Notes: a model not told the origin generated them from the sequence alone. A stretch of DNA of 64,000 bases from Ricordea florida (GCA_949710005.1 OX453279.1:13504578-13568577); one strand, 5' to 3'. Shown: positions 13,606-25,600, counted from the stretch's first letter. A program made the numbers and translations.

Positions 13606-16600
13606 GTAGTAAGTGTAGTAGCTGTAGTAAGTGTAGTAAGTGTAGTAGATGTACCAAGTGTAGTAGCTGTAGTAAAAGTAGTAAGATTAGTAGTTCAATG
13701 TGGTAAGTGTAGTAGCTTTAGTAAGTGTAGTAGGTGTAGTAGCTTAAGTAAGTGCAGTAGCTGTAGTAAGTTTAGTAGCTGCAGTAAATGTAGTATCTGT
13801 AGTAATTGTAGTAAGTGTAGTAGCTGTAGTAAGTAAAGTAAGAGTAGTAGTTGTAGTAATTGTAGTAAGTGTTGTAATTGTAGTAGCTGTAGAAAGTATA
13901 ATAAGTGTAGTAAGTGTAGTATGTGTAGTTACTGTTGTAAGTGTAGTATTTGTAGTAAGTGTAGGAAGTTTAGTAGCTATAGTATGTGTAGTATTTGTAG
14001 GAAGTGTAGTAGCTGTAGTAAGTAAAGTAGCTGTAGAAAGTGTAGTAATTGTACTAGCTGTGGTCAGTGTAATCAGTGTAGTAAGTTTAGTATGTGCAGT
14101 AAGTCTGGTAGCAATCGTAAGTGTGGTAGCTGTAGTTAGTGTAGTAGTTGTATTAGCTGTAGTAAGTGTAGTAGTTGTAGTAAGTGTTGTTGCTAAAGTA
14201 AGTGTGGTATGTGTATTAACTGTAGTAAGTGTAGTAGCTGTAGTCGTTGTACTAAGTGTAGTAGCTGTAGTAAGTAAGTGTAGCAGCTGTAGTCAGTGTA
14301 GTAAGTGTGGTAATTGTAGTAGCTGTGGAAAGTATAATAAGTTGAGTAAGTGTAGTATCTGTACTTACTGTTGTAAGTGTAGTATTTGTAGTAAGTGTTG
14401 GAAGTTTAGTAGCTATAGTAAATGTAGTATTTGTAGGAAGTGTAATAGCTGTAGTAAGTAAAGTTGCTGTAGTAAGTGTAGTAGCTGTAGTAAGTGTAGT
14501 AGCGCTTGTAAGTGAAGTAGCGCTTGTAAGTGTACTAGCTTTTGTAAGTGTAGTAAGTGAAGTAGCTGTAGTAAGTCTAGTTGCTGTAGTAAGTAGGTGT
14601 AGCAGCTGTAGTCAGTGTAGTAAATGTAGTACCTTTAGTAAGTGTAGAACCATTAGTAGCTGCAATAAATGTAGTAAATGTAGTTACTGAAGAAAGGGTA
14701 GTAGCAGCCGTAGCAGCTGTAGTTAGTGGAGTAAGCTTAGTAGCTGTAGGAAGTGTAGTAGCATTAGTAAAAGTAGTAATTGTAGTAGCTGTAGTAGGTG
14801 TATTAGCTGTATTAAGTGTTATAAGTGTAGTAGCTGAAGTAAGTGTAGTAGCTGTAGCAAGTGTAGTAGCTGTAGTAAGTGTAATAAGTGTAGTAGCTGA
14901 AGTAAGTGCAGTAGATGTACTAAGTGGATTAGCTGTAAAAAGTATAGTAGCTCTAGTAAGTGTAGAAAGTGTAATAGCTCAATGGAGTAAATGTAGTAGC
15001 TGTGGTACGTGTAGTAAGTATAGTAGCTGTAGTAAGAGTCTTAGCTGTCGTAAGAGTAGTAGCTGCAGTAGGTGTAGTAAGTGTAGTAGCTTAATGTAGT
15101 AAGTGTAGTAGCTGTAGTAAGTGTAGTAAATGCAGTAGCAGTAGTAAGTGTAGTACGTGTAGTAGCTGTAGTAAGTGGAGTAGCTGTAGTAAGTATAGTA
15201 GCTGTATTTAATGTAGTAGCTGTAGTTACTGTAGTAAGTGTAGTATCTGTAGTAAGTGTAGTAAGTTTAGTAGCTTTAGTAAGTCTAGTAGCTGTAGTAA
15301 GTGTGGTAGCTGTAGTAAGTAAAGTAGATGTAGAAAGAGTAGCAGCTTTAGTAAGTGTGGTAAGTGTAGTAGCTGTAGTAAGTGTAGTTAGTGTAGTAGC
15401 TGTAGTAATTGTAGTAAGTCTAGTAGCTGTACTAAATGTGGCAAGTTTAGTACGTTTAGTTATTGTAGTAGCGTTAGACAGTGTAGTAAGTGGAGTAAAT
15501 TTAGTAAGTGTAATAAGTTTAGTAGCTGCAGTAGCTGTAGTAGCTGTGAAGATGCTGTAGTAACTGTGGTACCTGCACTAAATGTAGTAAGTGTAGTAAC
15601 TGTAGTAAGTGTAGTAAGTGTAGTAGCTGGAGTAAGTGTAGTAAGTGCTGTAAGAGTAGTAAGTGTAATAGCTGTAGTAAGTGTAGTAAGTGTAGTAGCT
15701 GTATTAAGTGTAGTAAGTGTAGAAGCTGAAGAAAGTGTAGTGGCTGTAGTAAGAGTAGTAGCTGTAGAAAGTGTAGTAGCTGTAGTATGTTAAGTAGCTC
15801 TAGTAAAAGTAGTAATTGTAGTAGCTGTAGTAGGAGTAGTACCTGTAGTAAGTGTAGTAAGTTTAGTAGCTGTAGTAGCTGTAGTAAGTGTAGTAACTGT
15901 AAGTGTAATATCTATGTAAGTGTAGTATCTGTAGTAAGTCTAGTAGCTGTAGCAAAATGTAGTAAGTTTAGTAAGTGTAGTAATTCTAGTAATTGTAGTA
16001 AGTGTAGTAACTGTTGTCAGTGTAGTATCTGTAGTAAGTGTAGTAAGTGTAGTAGCAGTTGAAAGTGTAGTAGCTGTAGTAAGTGCAGTAAGTGTAGTAG
16101 CTGTAATAAGTGTAGTAACTGTAATAGATGTTGTAATTGTAGTAGATGTAGTAAGCGTAGAGCAGTAGTAAGTGTAGTAGCTGTAATAAGTGTAGTAAGT
16201 TAAGTAAGTGTAGTAGGTCAAGTAGCTAGAGTAGCTGTAGTAAGTGCAGTATCTGTAATAGCTGTAGTAAGTGTAATATTTGTTGTAAGTTTAGTAGCTG
16301 AAGCAAGTGTAGTAGCTGTAGTAAGTTTTGTATCTGTAGTAGCTGTTGTAAGTGTAGTAGCTGTAGTAAGTTTAGTAAGTGTAGTAAGTGTAGTAGCTTA
16401 ATGTAGTAAGTGTAGTAAGTGTAGTAGCTGTAGTAAGTGTTGTAGCTGTAGTAAGTGTAGTAAGTGTAGTAGCTGTAGTAAGTGTAGTAAGTCTAGTAGC
16501 TGTAGTAAGAATAGTAAGTAAAGTAAGTTTAGTAATTGTAGTACTATATTAAGTGTATAAAGTGTAGTAGGTTTAGTAAGTGTAATAAGTTTAGTAGCTG

Positions 16601-19600
16601 TAGTAGCTGTAGTAAGTGTAGCATCTGTAGGAGCTGTACTAAGTGTAGTAGCTGTTGTAAAAGTAGTAGCTGTAGTAAGTGTAGTAGCATTAGTAAGTGT
16701 GCTTGCTGTACTAAGTGTAGTAAGCTTAGTAGTTGTAGTAAGTTTAGTTGGTGTAGTAAGTGTTGTAAGTGTAATAGCTCTTGTAAGTTTAGTTAGTCTA
16801 GTAGCTGTAGTAAGTTTACTAGCCTTGCAAAGTGTAGTAGCTCTGGCAAGTGTAGTAAGTGTAGTACCTTTAGTAAGTGTAGTAGCTGTAGTAAGTGTAG
16901 TAGCTGTAGTAAGTGTAGTAAGTTTAGTGAGTGTAGTACTTGTAGTGGCTGTAGTAAACATAGTAAGTGTAGTAAGTGTAGTAAGTGTAGTATCTGTTGT
17001 AACTGAAGTAAGTGTAGTATCTGTAGTAAGTGTAGTAAGTATAGTAGCTGTAGTAAGTGTAGTAAGTGTAGTAGCTGTAGTAACTGTAGTAGTTATAGTA
17101 AGTGTAGTAGCTGTAGTAAGTGTAGTAGCTGTAGTAAGTGTAGTAACTGTAGTAGCTGTAGTAAGTGTAATAGCTATGTAAGTGTAGTATCTGTAGTAAG
17201 TCTAGTAGCTGAAGTAAATGTAGTAAGTGTAGTAAGTGTAGTAATTATAGTAATTGTAGTAATTGTAGTAGCTGTAGTAAGTGTAGTAGCTGAAGTAAGT
17301 GTAGTAAATGTACTAAGTGTAGTTAGATTAGTAGCTATAGAAGCTGTAGTAAGTGTAGTAGCATTAGTAAGTGTAGTAGCTGTAATAAGTGTAGTAAGTG
17401 TAGCAAGTGTCGTAATAGTATCTCAAGAAACTGTAGTAAGTGTAATATCTGTAGTAGGTGTAGTAGGTGTAGTTGCTATAGTAAGTGTATTAGCTGTAGT
17501 CAGTGTAGTAGCTGTAGTAATTGTAGTAGCTGCAGTAAGTTTAGTAAGTGTAGTAGCTGTAGTAAGTGTAGTAGCATTAGTAAGTGTAGTAGCTGTCGTA
17601 AGTGTAGTAAGTATAGTAAGTGTAGCAGCTGTAGTCAGTGTAGTAAGTGTAGTAATTGTAGTAGCTGTAGAAAGTATAATAAGTGTAGTAAGTGTAGTAT
17701 CTGTAGTTACTTTTGTAAGTGTAGCATTTGTAGTAAGTGTAGGAAGTTTAGTAGCTATAGTAAGTGTAGTATTTGTAGGAAGTATAGTAGCTGTAGTAAG
17801 TAACGTAGCTGTAGTAAGTGTCATAGCTGTAGTAAGTGTAGTAGCGCTTGTAAGTGTAGTAGCTTTTGTAATTGTAGTAAGTGAACTAGCTGTAGTAAGT
17901 CTAGTAACTGTAGTAAGTAATGTAGCAGCTGTTGTTGGTGAAGTAAGTGTAGTAACTTTAGTAAGTGTAGAACCTTTATTAGGTGCAATAAGTGTAGTAA
18001 GTTTAGTAACTAAAGAAAGGGTAGTAGCTGTAGTAAGAGTAGTAGCTGTAGTAAGTGTAGCAGCTGTAGTTAGTGTAGTAAGTTTAGTAGCTGTAGGAAG
18101 TGTAGTTGCTGTAGTAAAAGTAGTAATTGTAGTAGCTCTAGTAAGTGTAGTAGCTGTAGTAAGTGTAATAAGTGTAGTAGCTGAAGGAAGTGTAGTAGCT
18201 GTAGTAAGTGTAGTAGCTGTAGTAAGTGTAATAAGTGTAGTAGCTAAAGTAAGTGCAGTAGATGTAGTAAGTGGATTAGCTGTAGTAAGTGTAGTAGCTG
18301 TAGTAAGTGTAGTAAGTGTAATAGCTCAATGGAGTAAATGTTGTAGCTGTGGTAGGTGTAGTAAGGATAGTAGCTGTAGTAAGTGTCTTAACTGTCATAA
18401 GAGTAATAGCTGCGGTAGGTGTAGTAAGTGTAGTAGCTTAATGTAGTAAGTGTAGTAGCTGTAGTAAGTGTTGTAAATGCTGTAGCTGTAGTAAGTGTAG
18501 TACGTGTAGTAGCTGTAGTAAGTGCAGTAGCTGTAGTAAGTATAGTACCTGTAGTTAATGTAGTAGCTGTTGTTACTGTAGTAAATGTAGTATCTGTAGT
18601 AAGTGTAGTAAGTGTACTACCTTTAGTAAGTCTAGTAGCTATAGTAAGTGTGGTAGCTGTAGTAAGTAGTGGTAGTAGGTGTAGAAAGTGTAGAAGCTTT
18701 AGTACGTGTAGTAAGTGTAGTAGCTGTAGTAAGTGTAGTTAGTGTAGTAGCTGTAGTAATTGTGGTAAGTAGTAAGTGTGGTTGGCGTAGTAAGTGTAGT
18801 AAGTGTAGTAGCTGTAGTAAGTGTAGTAAGTGTAATAGCTGTAGTAAATGTAGTAGCTGTGGTAAATGTAGTAGCTGTAGCAAGTGTAGTAACTGTAGTA
18901 CCTTTAGTAAGTGTAGTAGCTGTAGTAAGTGTAGTAGCTGTAGTAAGTTTAGTAAGTGTAGTAGCTGTAGTAAATGTGGTAGCTGTAGTAAGTGTAGTAA
19001 GTGTAGTAGCTGTACTGGCTGTATTAAGTTTAATAAGTAAAGTAATGTAGTAGCTGTAGTAAGTGTAGTAAGTGTAGCAAGTGTAGCAACTGTAGCAACT
19101 GTAGTAAGTGTAGTATCTGTAGTAAAATTAGTAAGTAAAGTAATGTAGTAGCTGTAGTATGAGTAGTAAGTGTAGCAAGTGTAGCAACTGTAGCAACTGT
19201 AGTAGGTGTAGTATCTGTAGTAAGTGTAGTAAGTTTAGTGAGTGTAGTACTTGTAGTGGCTGTAGTAAACATAGTAAGTGTAGTAAGTGTAGTAAGTGTA
19301 GTATATGTTGTAACTGAAGTAAGTGTAGTATCTGTAGTAGGTGTAGTAAGTGTAGTAGCTTTAGTAAGTGTAGTAGCTGTAGTAAGTGTAATAAGTCTAG
19401 TAAGTGTAGTAAAACTATAAGCTCTAGTAAGTGTATTAGCTGTAGTAAGTGTAATATCTGTAGTAACTGTAGTAGCTGTACTAAGTGTAATAAGTGTAGC
19501 AAGTGTCGCAAGTGTAGTATCTCTAGTAACTGTAGTAAGTGTAATATCTCTAGTAGGTGTAGTAGGTGTAGTTGCCGTAGTAAGTGTATTACCTGTAGTT

Positions 19601-21492
19601 AGTGTAGTAGCTGTGGTAAGTGTAGTAGCTGTAGTAAGATTAGTAAGGGTAGTAGCTGTAGTAAGTGTAGTAATTGTAGTAGCTTTAGTAAGTAGAGTAG
19701 CTGTAGTAAGTATAGTAGCTGTAGTAAGTGTAGTAGCAGTAGTAAGTGAAGTAGCTGTAGTAGCTGTAGTAAGTGTAGTAAGTGTAGTATCTGTAGTAAG
19801 TGTGGTTGGCGTAGTAAGTGTAGTAAGTGTAGTAGCTGTAGTAAGTGTAGTAAGTGTAATAGCTGTAGTAACTGTAGTAGCTGTGGTAAATGTAGTAGCT
19901 GTAGCAAGTGTAGTAAGTGTAGTACCTTTAGTAAGTGTAGTAGCTGTAGTAAGTGTAGTAGCTGTAGTAAGTGTAGTAAGTGTAGTAGCTGTAGTAAATG
20001 TGGTAGCTGTAGTAAGTGTAGTAAGTGTTGTAGCTGTACTGGCTGTAGTAAGTTTAGTAAGTAAAGTAATGTAGTAGCTGTAGTAAGTGTAGTAAGTGTA
20101 GCAAGTGTAGCAACTGTAACAACTGTAGTAAGTGTATTATCTGTAGTAAGTTTAGTAAGTGTAGTAGCTGTAGTAAGTGTAGTAGCTTTAGTAAGTGTAG
20201 TAGCTGTAGTAAGTGTAGTAGCTTTAGTAACTGTAGTAGCTGTATATTAAGTGTAGTAAGTGTAGTAAAACTATGACTCTAGTAAGTGTATTAGCTGTAG
20301 TAAGTGAAGTAGCTGTAGTAAGTGTAGTAGCAGTAGTAAGTGAAGTAGCTGTAGTAGCTGTAGTAAGTGTAGTAAGTGTAGTATCTGTAGTAAGTGTGGT
20401 TGGCGTAGTAAGTGTAGTAAGTGTAGTAGCTGTAGTAAGTGTAGTAAGTGTAATAGCTGTAGTAACTGTAGTAGCTGTGGTAAATGTAGTAGCTGTAGCA
20501 AGTGTAGTAAGTGTAGTACCTTTAGTAAGTGTAGTAGCTGTAGTAAGTGTAGTAGCTGTAGTAAGTGTAGTAAGTGTAGTAGCTGTAGTAAATGTGGTAG
20601 CTGTAGTAAGTGTAGTAAGTGTTGTAGCTGTACTGGCTGTAGTAAGTTTAGTAAGTAAAGTAATGTAGTAGCTGTAGTAAGTGTAGTAAGTGTAGCAAGT
20701 GTAGCAACTGTAACAACTGTAGTAAGTGTATTATCTGTAGTAAGTTTAGTAAGTGTAGTAGCTGTAGTAAGTGTAGTAGCTTTAGTAAGTGTAGTAGCTG
20801 TAGTAAGTGTAGTAGCTTTAGTAACTGTAGTAGCTGTATATTAAGTGTAGTAAGTGTAGTAAAACTATGACTCTAGTAAGTGTATTAGCTGTAGTAAGTG
20901 TAGTAGCTGTAGTAAGTGTTGTGGCTGCAGTAAGTATAGTAAGTGTAGTAGCAGTAGGATGTGTAGTAGCTGTAGTAAGTGCAGTAAGTGTAGTGGCTGT
21001 ACAAAGTGTAGTAAGTGTAGTAGCTGTAGTAAGTGTAGTAAGTGTGGTAAGTGTAGTTGTCGTATTAGCTGTAGTTAGTGTACCAAGTGTAGTAAGTGTA
21101 CTAAGTGTAGTAAGTATAGTAGCTGTAGTAAGTGTAGTAGCTGCAGTAAGTGTAGTAGCTGCTGTAAGTGTAGTAAATGTAGTAGCTGTAGTAAGTGTAG
21201 TAGCTGTAGTAAGTGTAGTAGCTGCAGTAAGTGTAGTAGCTGTAGTAACTGTAGTAAGTGTAGTAAAAGTAGTAGCTGTAGTAAGTGTTGTAAGTGTAGT
21301 AAGTGTAGTAGCTGTAATAAGTGTAGTAACTGTAATAAATATTGTAATTGTAGTAGATGTAGTAAGCGTAGTAGCAGTAGTAAGTGTAGTAGCTTTAGTA
21401 GCTGTAGTAGCTGTAGTAAGTGTAGTAATTGTAGTAGCTGTAGTAAGTGTAGTATCTGTAGTAAGTGTAGAGCTGTATTAAGTGTAGTAAGT
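13596..21492 (+). repeat. Block C1: 9/18-base minisatellite, direct orientation
   Basis: The array alternates TGTAGTAAG and TGTAGTAGC nonamers, giving the 18-base core GTAGTAAGTGTAGTAGCT with scattered substitutions. Cytosine is nearly absent from the plus strand except in AGCT. Segments containing GTGGTTGGCGTAG recur at 18,778, 19,802 and 20,396, the last pair 594 bases apart. Relative to copy 2 it lacks 1,409 bases after 15,895. No gene is visible in these 7.9 kb. Confidence 0.93.
19680..20866 (+). repeat. 594-base tandem duplication inside block C1
   Basis: Two consecutive 594-base units are essentially identical. GTGGTTGGCG occurs at 19,802 and 20,396, and the rare AAAACTATGACTCTAGTAAG stretch occurs ahead of 20,273 and 20,867. 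Copy 2 has a single unit here, since the offset drops from 25,079 to 24,485 across it. This is therefore a copy-1-specific gain. The exact borders cannot be fixed because the units are identical. Confidence 0.85.
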
Positions 21493-22629
21493 GGTGCATC
21501 AGAAAGAACGAAGTGGTCAGCAGAAGAGGCTGGAGAGCAAGGTGGTTGGACAATAACTACAAGTAATGGGTGGAAGATCCTTGGAAGGTGTAAGTTCATG
21601 CACAGGTGGTGGAACCGTGAGGTTTTCATAAACTGGAGGCTGCGTAACCTCTTGAGAAGGCGCAGAGACGTGCAGTGTCTGTTTGTAAAATAACAGGGTG
21701 TGCGTCATTATCGGAGTCTTGTGGCAATAGTCTGTGAAGGCCACTAATTGGACCCTAGGGGAACTAAGCCAAACTGTCAAGGCCACTGGATAACATTTGG
21801 AGATAAGCACCTAGTAGACTTAGCGGCCAAACTGAGAGGTTTTTAGCTTCCGGAGCCCAGAAGAAATGTCCTCAATAACGTAGACCGTGAGGTATTTCTC
21901 ACGAGCTTTCAAGCTCTTACTAAGTCGCCGACAGAGACAGCAGCAGATTATATGTTGGTAAGGCATGAGCCGTAAAATCTATACAGCCTGGCGGAGGAGG
22001 CGAAGACCATGCGAGAAATTTCACCGGTGTGCAGGGCCAGTATCACGGGGTGATCATGATAGTGTTAAGAACAGGTGATTGGACTATGCTAACGCGAATG
22101 GCTGTTGCCTCGTTGCTCAGGACTGATGGGACTGTAAGGTCGCTGCTCTCATCAAAAGGCTGTCACCTTACACCGATATCTTCAGTGTCATCCATCACCA
22201 TGCGTGACCGAGCCCAAGGTCGGCGGACATGGTGAGGTAGGTAATGGTAATCCACAGGTTGAGTGGTATGTGGGCATCCAGCAATTTTGCAGAGGATGCA
22301 GGACGAGAGGGGACTGCATTCGACGTTGGCTCCAACCACTATTGGGATTTCGCCTTGGAGTGGTCCTCCCAATGCTCATAGCTTTGGTATCTTCAATGCA
22401 AAGTAACTCATCGAGAGGAGATCCAAGTGTCTGGGAGATCTCATTTCATTTGGAGCCATATATTTTTCACTAAAAGAGGTAATCCTGGGTGTATCAACAG
22501 GAGTAGTAGGTATTTTACAATCCTAGGACATTTACCAAGTCCTCGAAAAATCATCTTTTAAATCTTGTTCCAAAATCAGCAACACTTACCAATAAATCAA
22601 AATCCAATCCATGTAAGCCTAACCCTCGG
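21493..22629. other. Block U1: complex-sequence spacer, one per unit
   Basis: These 1.1 kb are non-repetitive, of balanced base composition, and unlike either satellite. I do not recognise the sequence. The plus-strand frames at 22,029-22,235 and 22,204-22,473 start only at GTG and show no known motif. On the minus strand a 63-codon ATG frame (22,188-22,379), a 69-codon frame with a TTG start (22,163-22,372) and further short open stretches separated by stops could be remains of a decayed coding sequence or transposon. No splice sites, RNA gene or promoter can be assigned with confidence. Confidence 0.75.
21517..21810 (-). other. Unassigned 97-codon open frame in U1
   Basis: This frame is open for 97 codons but begins at GTG directly after a TAG, so it has no normal eukaryotic start. 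It could only be an exon (CTACTAG precedes it and could pass for a weak acceptor) or chance. The product is rich in Pro, Thr and Leu near its end and contains PPVYENL. It has no transmembrane stretch and no catalytic motif that I can name. The U2 copy keeps the frame with two substitutions (Pro to Leu, Ser to Thr), both amino-acid changing, which gives no sign of selection on a protein. Function unknown; likely not a gene. Confidence 0.2.
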
Positions 22630-22638
22630 ATAGGCTTA
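22630..22638. repeat. Right flank of the B-C-U cassette, ATAGGCTTA (copy 1)
   Basis: This is the first recognisable block A monomer after U. It has the same nine bases as the left flank at 11,850 and is followed by a degenerate monomer (TACTCTACATAC) before the regular array resumes. Confidence 0.4.
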
Positions 22639-25600
22639 TACTCTACATACACAATCAGGTAAGCCCATCAGACAATCAGATAAATACATAGGCTAATTAG
22701 GCAAGTTCATAGGCCAATGATGAAAATTTCAGAGTACTTGTGAGCGGATAGGCTAATCCTCTGAATATATAGACTAATAAGGTAAACACGTCAGCTAATA
22801 AAGGGCATCATAGGCCAGTCAAGTGACTCCAGAAAATCAGGTAGACACATAGGCTAATCGGGTAATCATTGCGGCTAATCAAGTAAATAAGTAGGCTAAC
22901 TAGATAAACCCATCAAGCAATCTGTCAAATAGATAGTCTAATCAGATAAATAGATTAATTAATCAGGTAAATATATAGGCTTATCAGATAAATACTTACG
23001 CTAACCAGGTATATAAAGGGCCCGATAACGTAAATAAATGAAATAATTAGGCAAACACATGGCCTAATTAGATAAATAGATAAACTAACTAGATAAATAT
23101 ATAATCCAATGAGGTAAGGGGATACGTTAAATAGGTATATAAATAGACCAATCAGATAAGCTCAAAAGAAAAATAAATAAATACATAGGTTAATCCGATA
23201 AATAAATAAAGAAATAAAATAAACATATATGTTAATCAAGTACATAAATAGGCAAACTAGATAAACCCATCAGGCAATCAGGTAAATAGATAGGCTAATT
23301 AGGCAAATACATAGGCTAATTAAACAAATAGATAAACTAATTCGGGAAATATATAGTCTTATCAGGTAAATAGTTAGGCTAATGAGTAATATCAATGGGC
23401 CAGTTAGTGAAACCCATCAGATAATCGGGTGGATAGATAGACTAATTTGGCAAAGACACAGGCTAATTAGATAAGCCAATAAGGGAGATATATAGTCTAA
23501 TCAGGTAAATAGTTAGGCGAATCAGGTATATTATTGGGCAATTCAGGTAAGCCCATCAGACAATCAGGTAAACAGGTTGAAAAGGTACACTAATTAGGCA
23601 AAGACATGGCTAATTAAATACATAGATAAGCCAATTAGGGATATCTATAGTCTAATCAGGTGAATAGTTAAGCTAGAAATAGTTAGGCTAAAAATAGGTA
23701 GATACATAGGGTAATCTGGTAAGTAGATAGGCTAAATGTAAGCATATATGTATATTAAGTAATTACATAGGTTAATCAGGTAAACTTATCATGCATTTAA
23801 TTAAATAGAAAGGGCAATAGGCAAATGCGTCGGTTAAAATGCGTCAGGTAAAAAGATAAACTAATAATGTAAATATATAGGCTAATAAGATATATAAATA
23901 GGCTTATTAAATAAAACCCATTAGGCAATCAGGTAAATAGATGGGCTAGTTATGCAACAACATAGACTAATCAGATAAATAGATAAACGTATTAGATAAA
24001 AATATAATCTAATTAGATAAATAGATAAGTTACGCCGGTCTGTAACTTGGCCAATCAGGTAAACCCGACAGCCAAATAAGAAAATACATAGGCTAATCAA
24101 GTGAAAAGATGAACTTAATAAGTAAATTTATAGGCTAATCAGGTAAATAGATAGGCTAGTTAGGAAAAGACATAGGCTTATTAGATATATAGGTAAACTA
24201 ATTAGAAAGGTATATAGTCTAATGAAGTGAATAGTTAGGCTAAACATGTATATAAATAGGCCATTCAAGTAAACCCAGTTAGGTGAACCCATCAGACAAT
24301 CGTGTAAATTGATAGACTAATTAGGAAAAGACACAGGCTAATTAGATAATCCAATTAGGAAGATAAATAGTTAGGCGAATCAGGTATATCAATGGGCAAC
24401 TCAGGTGAACCCATCAGAAAATCAGGTAAAGAGTTACACTAATTAGGCAAAGACATGGCTAATTAAATACATAGATAAGCCAATTAGGGAAATATATAGT
24501 CGAATTAGGAGAATAGTTACTAAAAAGATATATAAATAGGGCAATCAGGTAAACCCATAAGCCAAATAGGTAGATACAGAGACCAATCAGGTAAATGCAG
24601 ACACTAATTAACTAAGCATATATGCTAATTAAGTACAAACATAGCTTAATCAGGTAAATATATTAGGCAATCAGGTAAGTTGATAAAACAATTTGGCAAA
24701 CACGAAGGGTAATCAGATAAATAGATAATTAGTAATAATAATAGTAATTAGGTAAGTACATAGGCTAATCAGATATATAAATAGGCTACCTAAAAAAAAC
24801 ATTAGGCAATTAGGTAAATAGATGGGCTAGTTAGGCCAGGAGAGAGGCTAATCAGATGAATAGAGAAACTAATTAGGAAAATATATAGTCTAATCAGGTA
24901 AATAAATAGGTTAGACCTGTCTGTAACTAGACCAATCAGGTAAACCAGACAGCCAAATAAGAAAATACATAGGCTAATCAAGTAAATACATAGACTGGTC
25001 AAATAAGGATATATGGAAATGAAATAGATACATATGTTCATTAGGTAAAGTCATCAGGTAATCAAATAAATAGATACGCCAATTCAGCAAATACATAAGG
25101 TCATCAATTAAATAGATAAACTAATTAGGTAAATATATAGGCTTATCAGGTAAATAGATAGGCTAGTTAGGCATGGACATAGGCTAGTTAGATATATTGG
25201 TAAATTAATTAAGAACGTTTATAGTCTAATAAGGTAAATAGGTAGGCTAAAAAGGTATATAAATAGGGATATCAGGTATACCCATCATCCAAATAGGTAG
25301 ATACATACGCCAACTAGGCAAATATATAGGGTAATCAGATAAATAGATAAACTAATTAGGTAATTACATAGTCTTATCAAGTAAATAGAAAAACCAATAA
25401 GCAAATGTATACGATACTCAGATAAAAAGATAAACTAATTATTTATATATAGGCTTATCAGGTAGATAGATAGGCTAATCAGATATGTAAATAGGCTACA
25501 TAGGCACAGCTAACAGGCAATCAGGTAAATAGATAGGCTAATTGAGAAAAGAGATAAGGTAATAAGAGAAATAGATAAACTAATTAGGTAAATATATACA

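Larger units (their letters stand above)
1..22629. repeat. Super-repeat copy 1 (A-B-C-U), truncated at its 5' side by the window
   Basis: This is the first of three near-identical composite units. Position 1 aligns with about 23,502 in copy 2 (offset 23,501). The offset stays at 23,496-23,519 through blocks A and B and the first 2 kb of C, and then shifts through larger indels to 27,431 in block U. Small differences account for the drift, such as four bases of a GATA run missing near 26,260 and four extra bases near 33,516. The left end of its block A lies outside the window. Confidence 0.9.

Noticed and set aside
13596..21492. Telomeric repeat array
   Set aside because: The GTAGTAAGT units are not a TTAGGG-type hexamer, the period is 9/18, and the array is internal and bordered by other blocks.
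21075..21629. 184-codon minus-strand frame joining U and block C
   Set aside because: The first part is U sequence and the remainder is LLHLLQ satellite readthrough. In copy 2 the equivalent start continues in a different satellite frame (TTLTTA) because of a single-base difference at the C/U border.
22029..22473. Plus-strand frames of 68 and 89 codons in U (and the same in U2) as genes
   Set aside because: Both begin only at GTG, overlap each other in different frames and have no recognisable motif.
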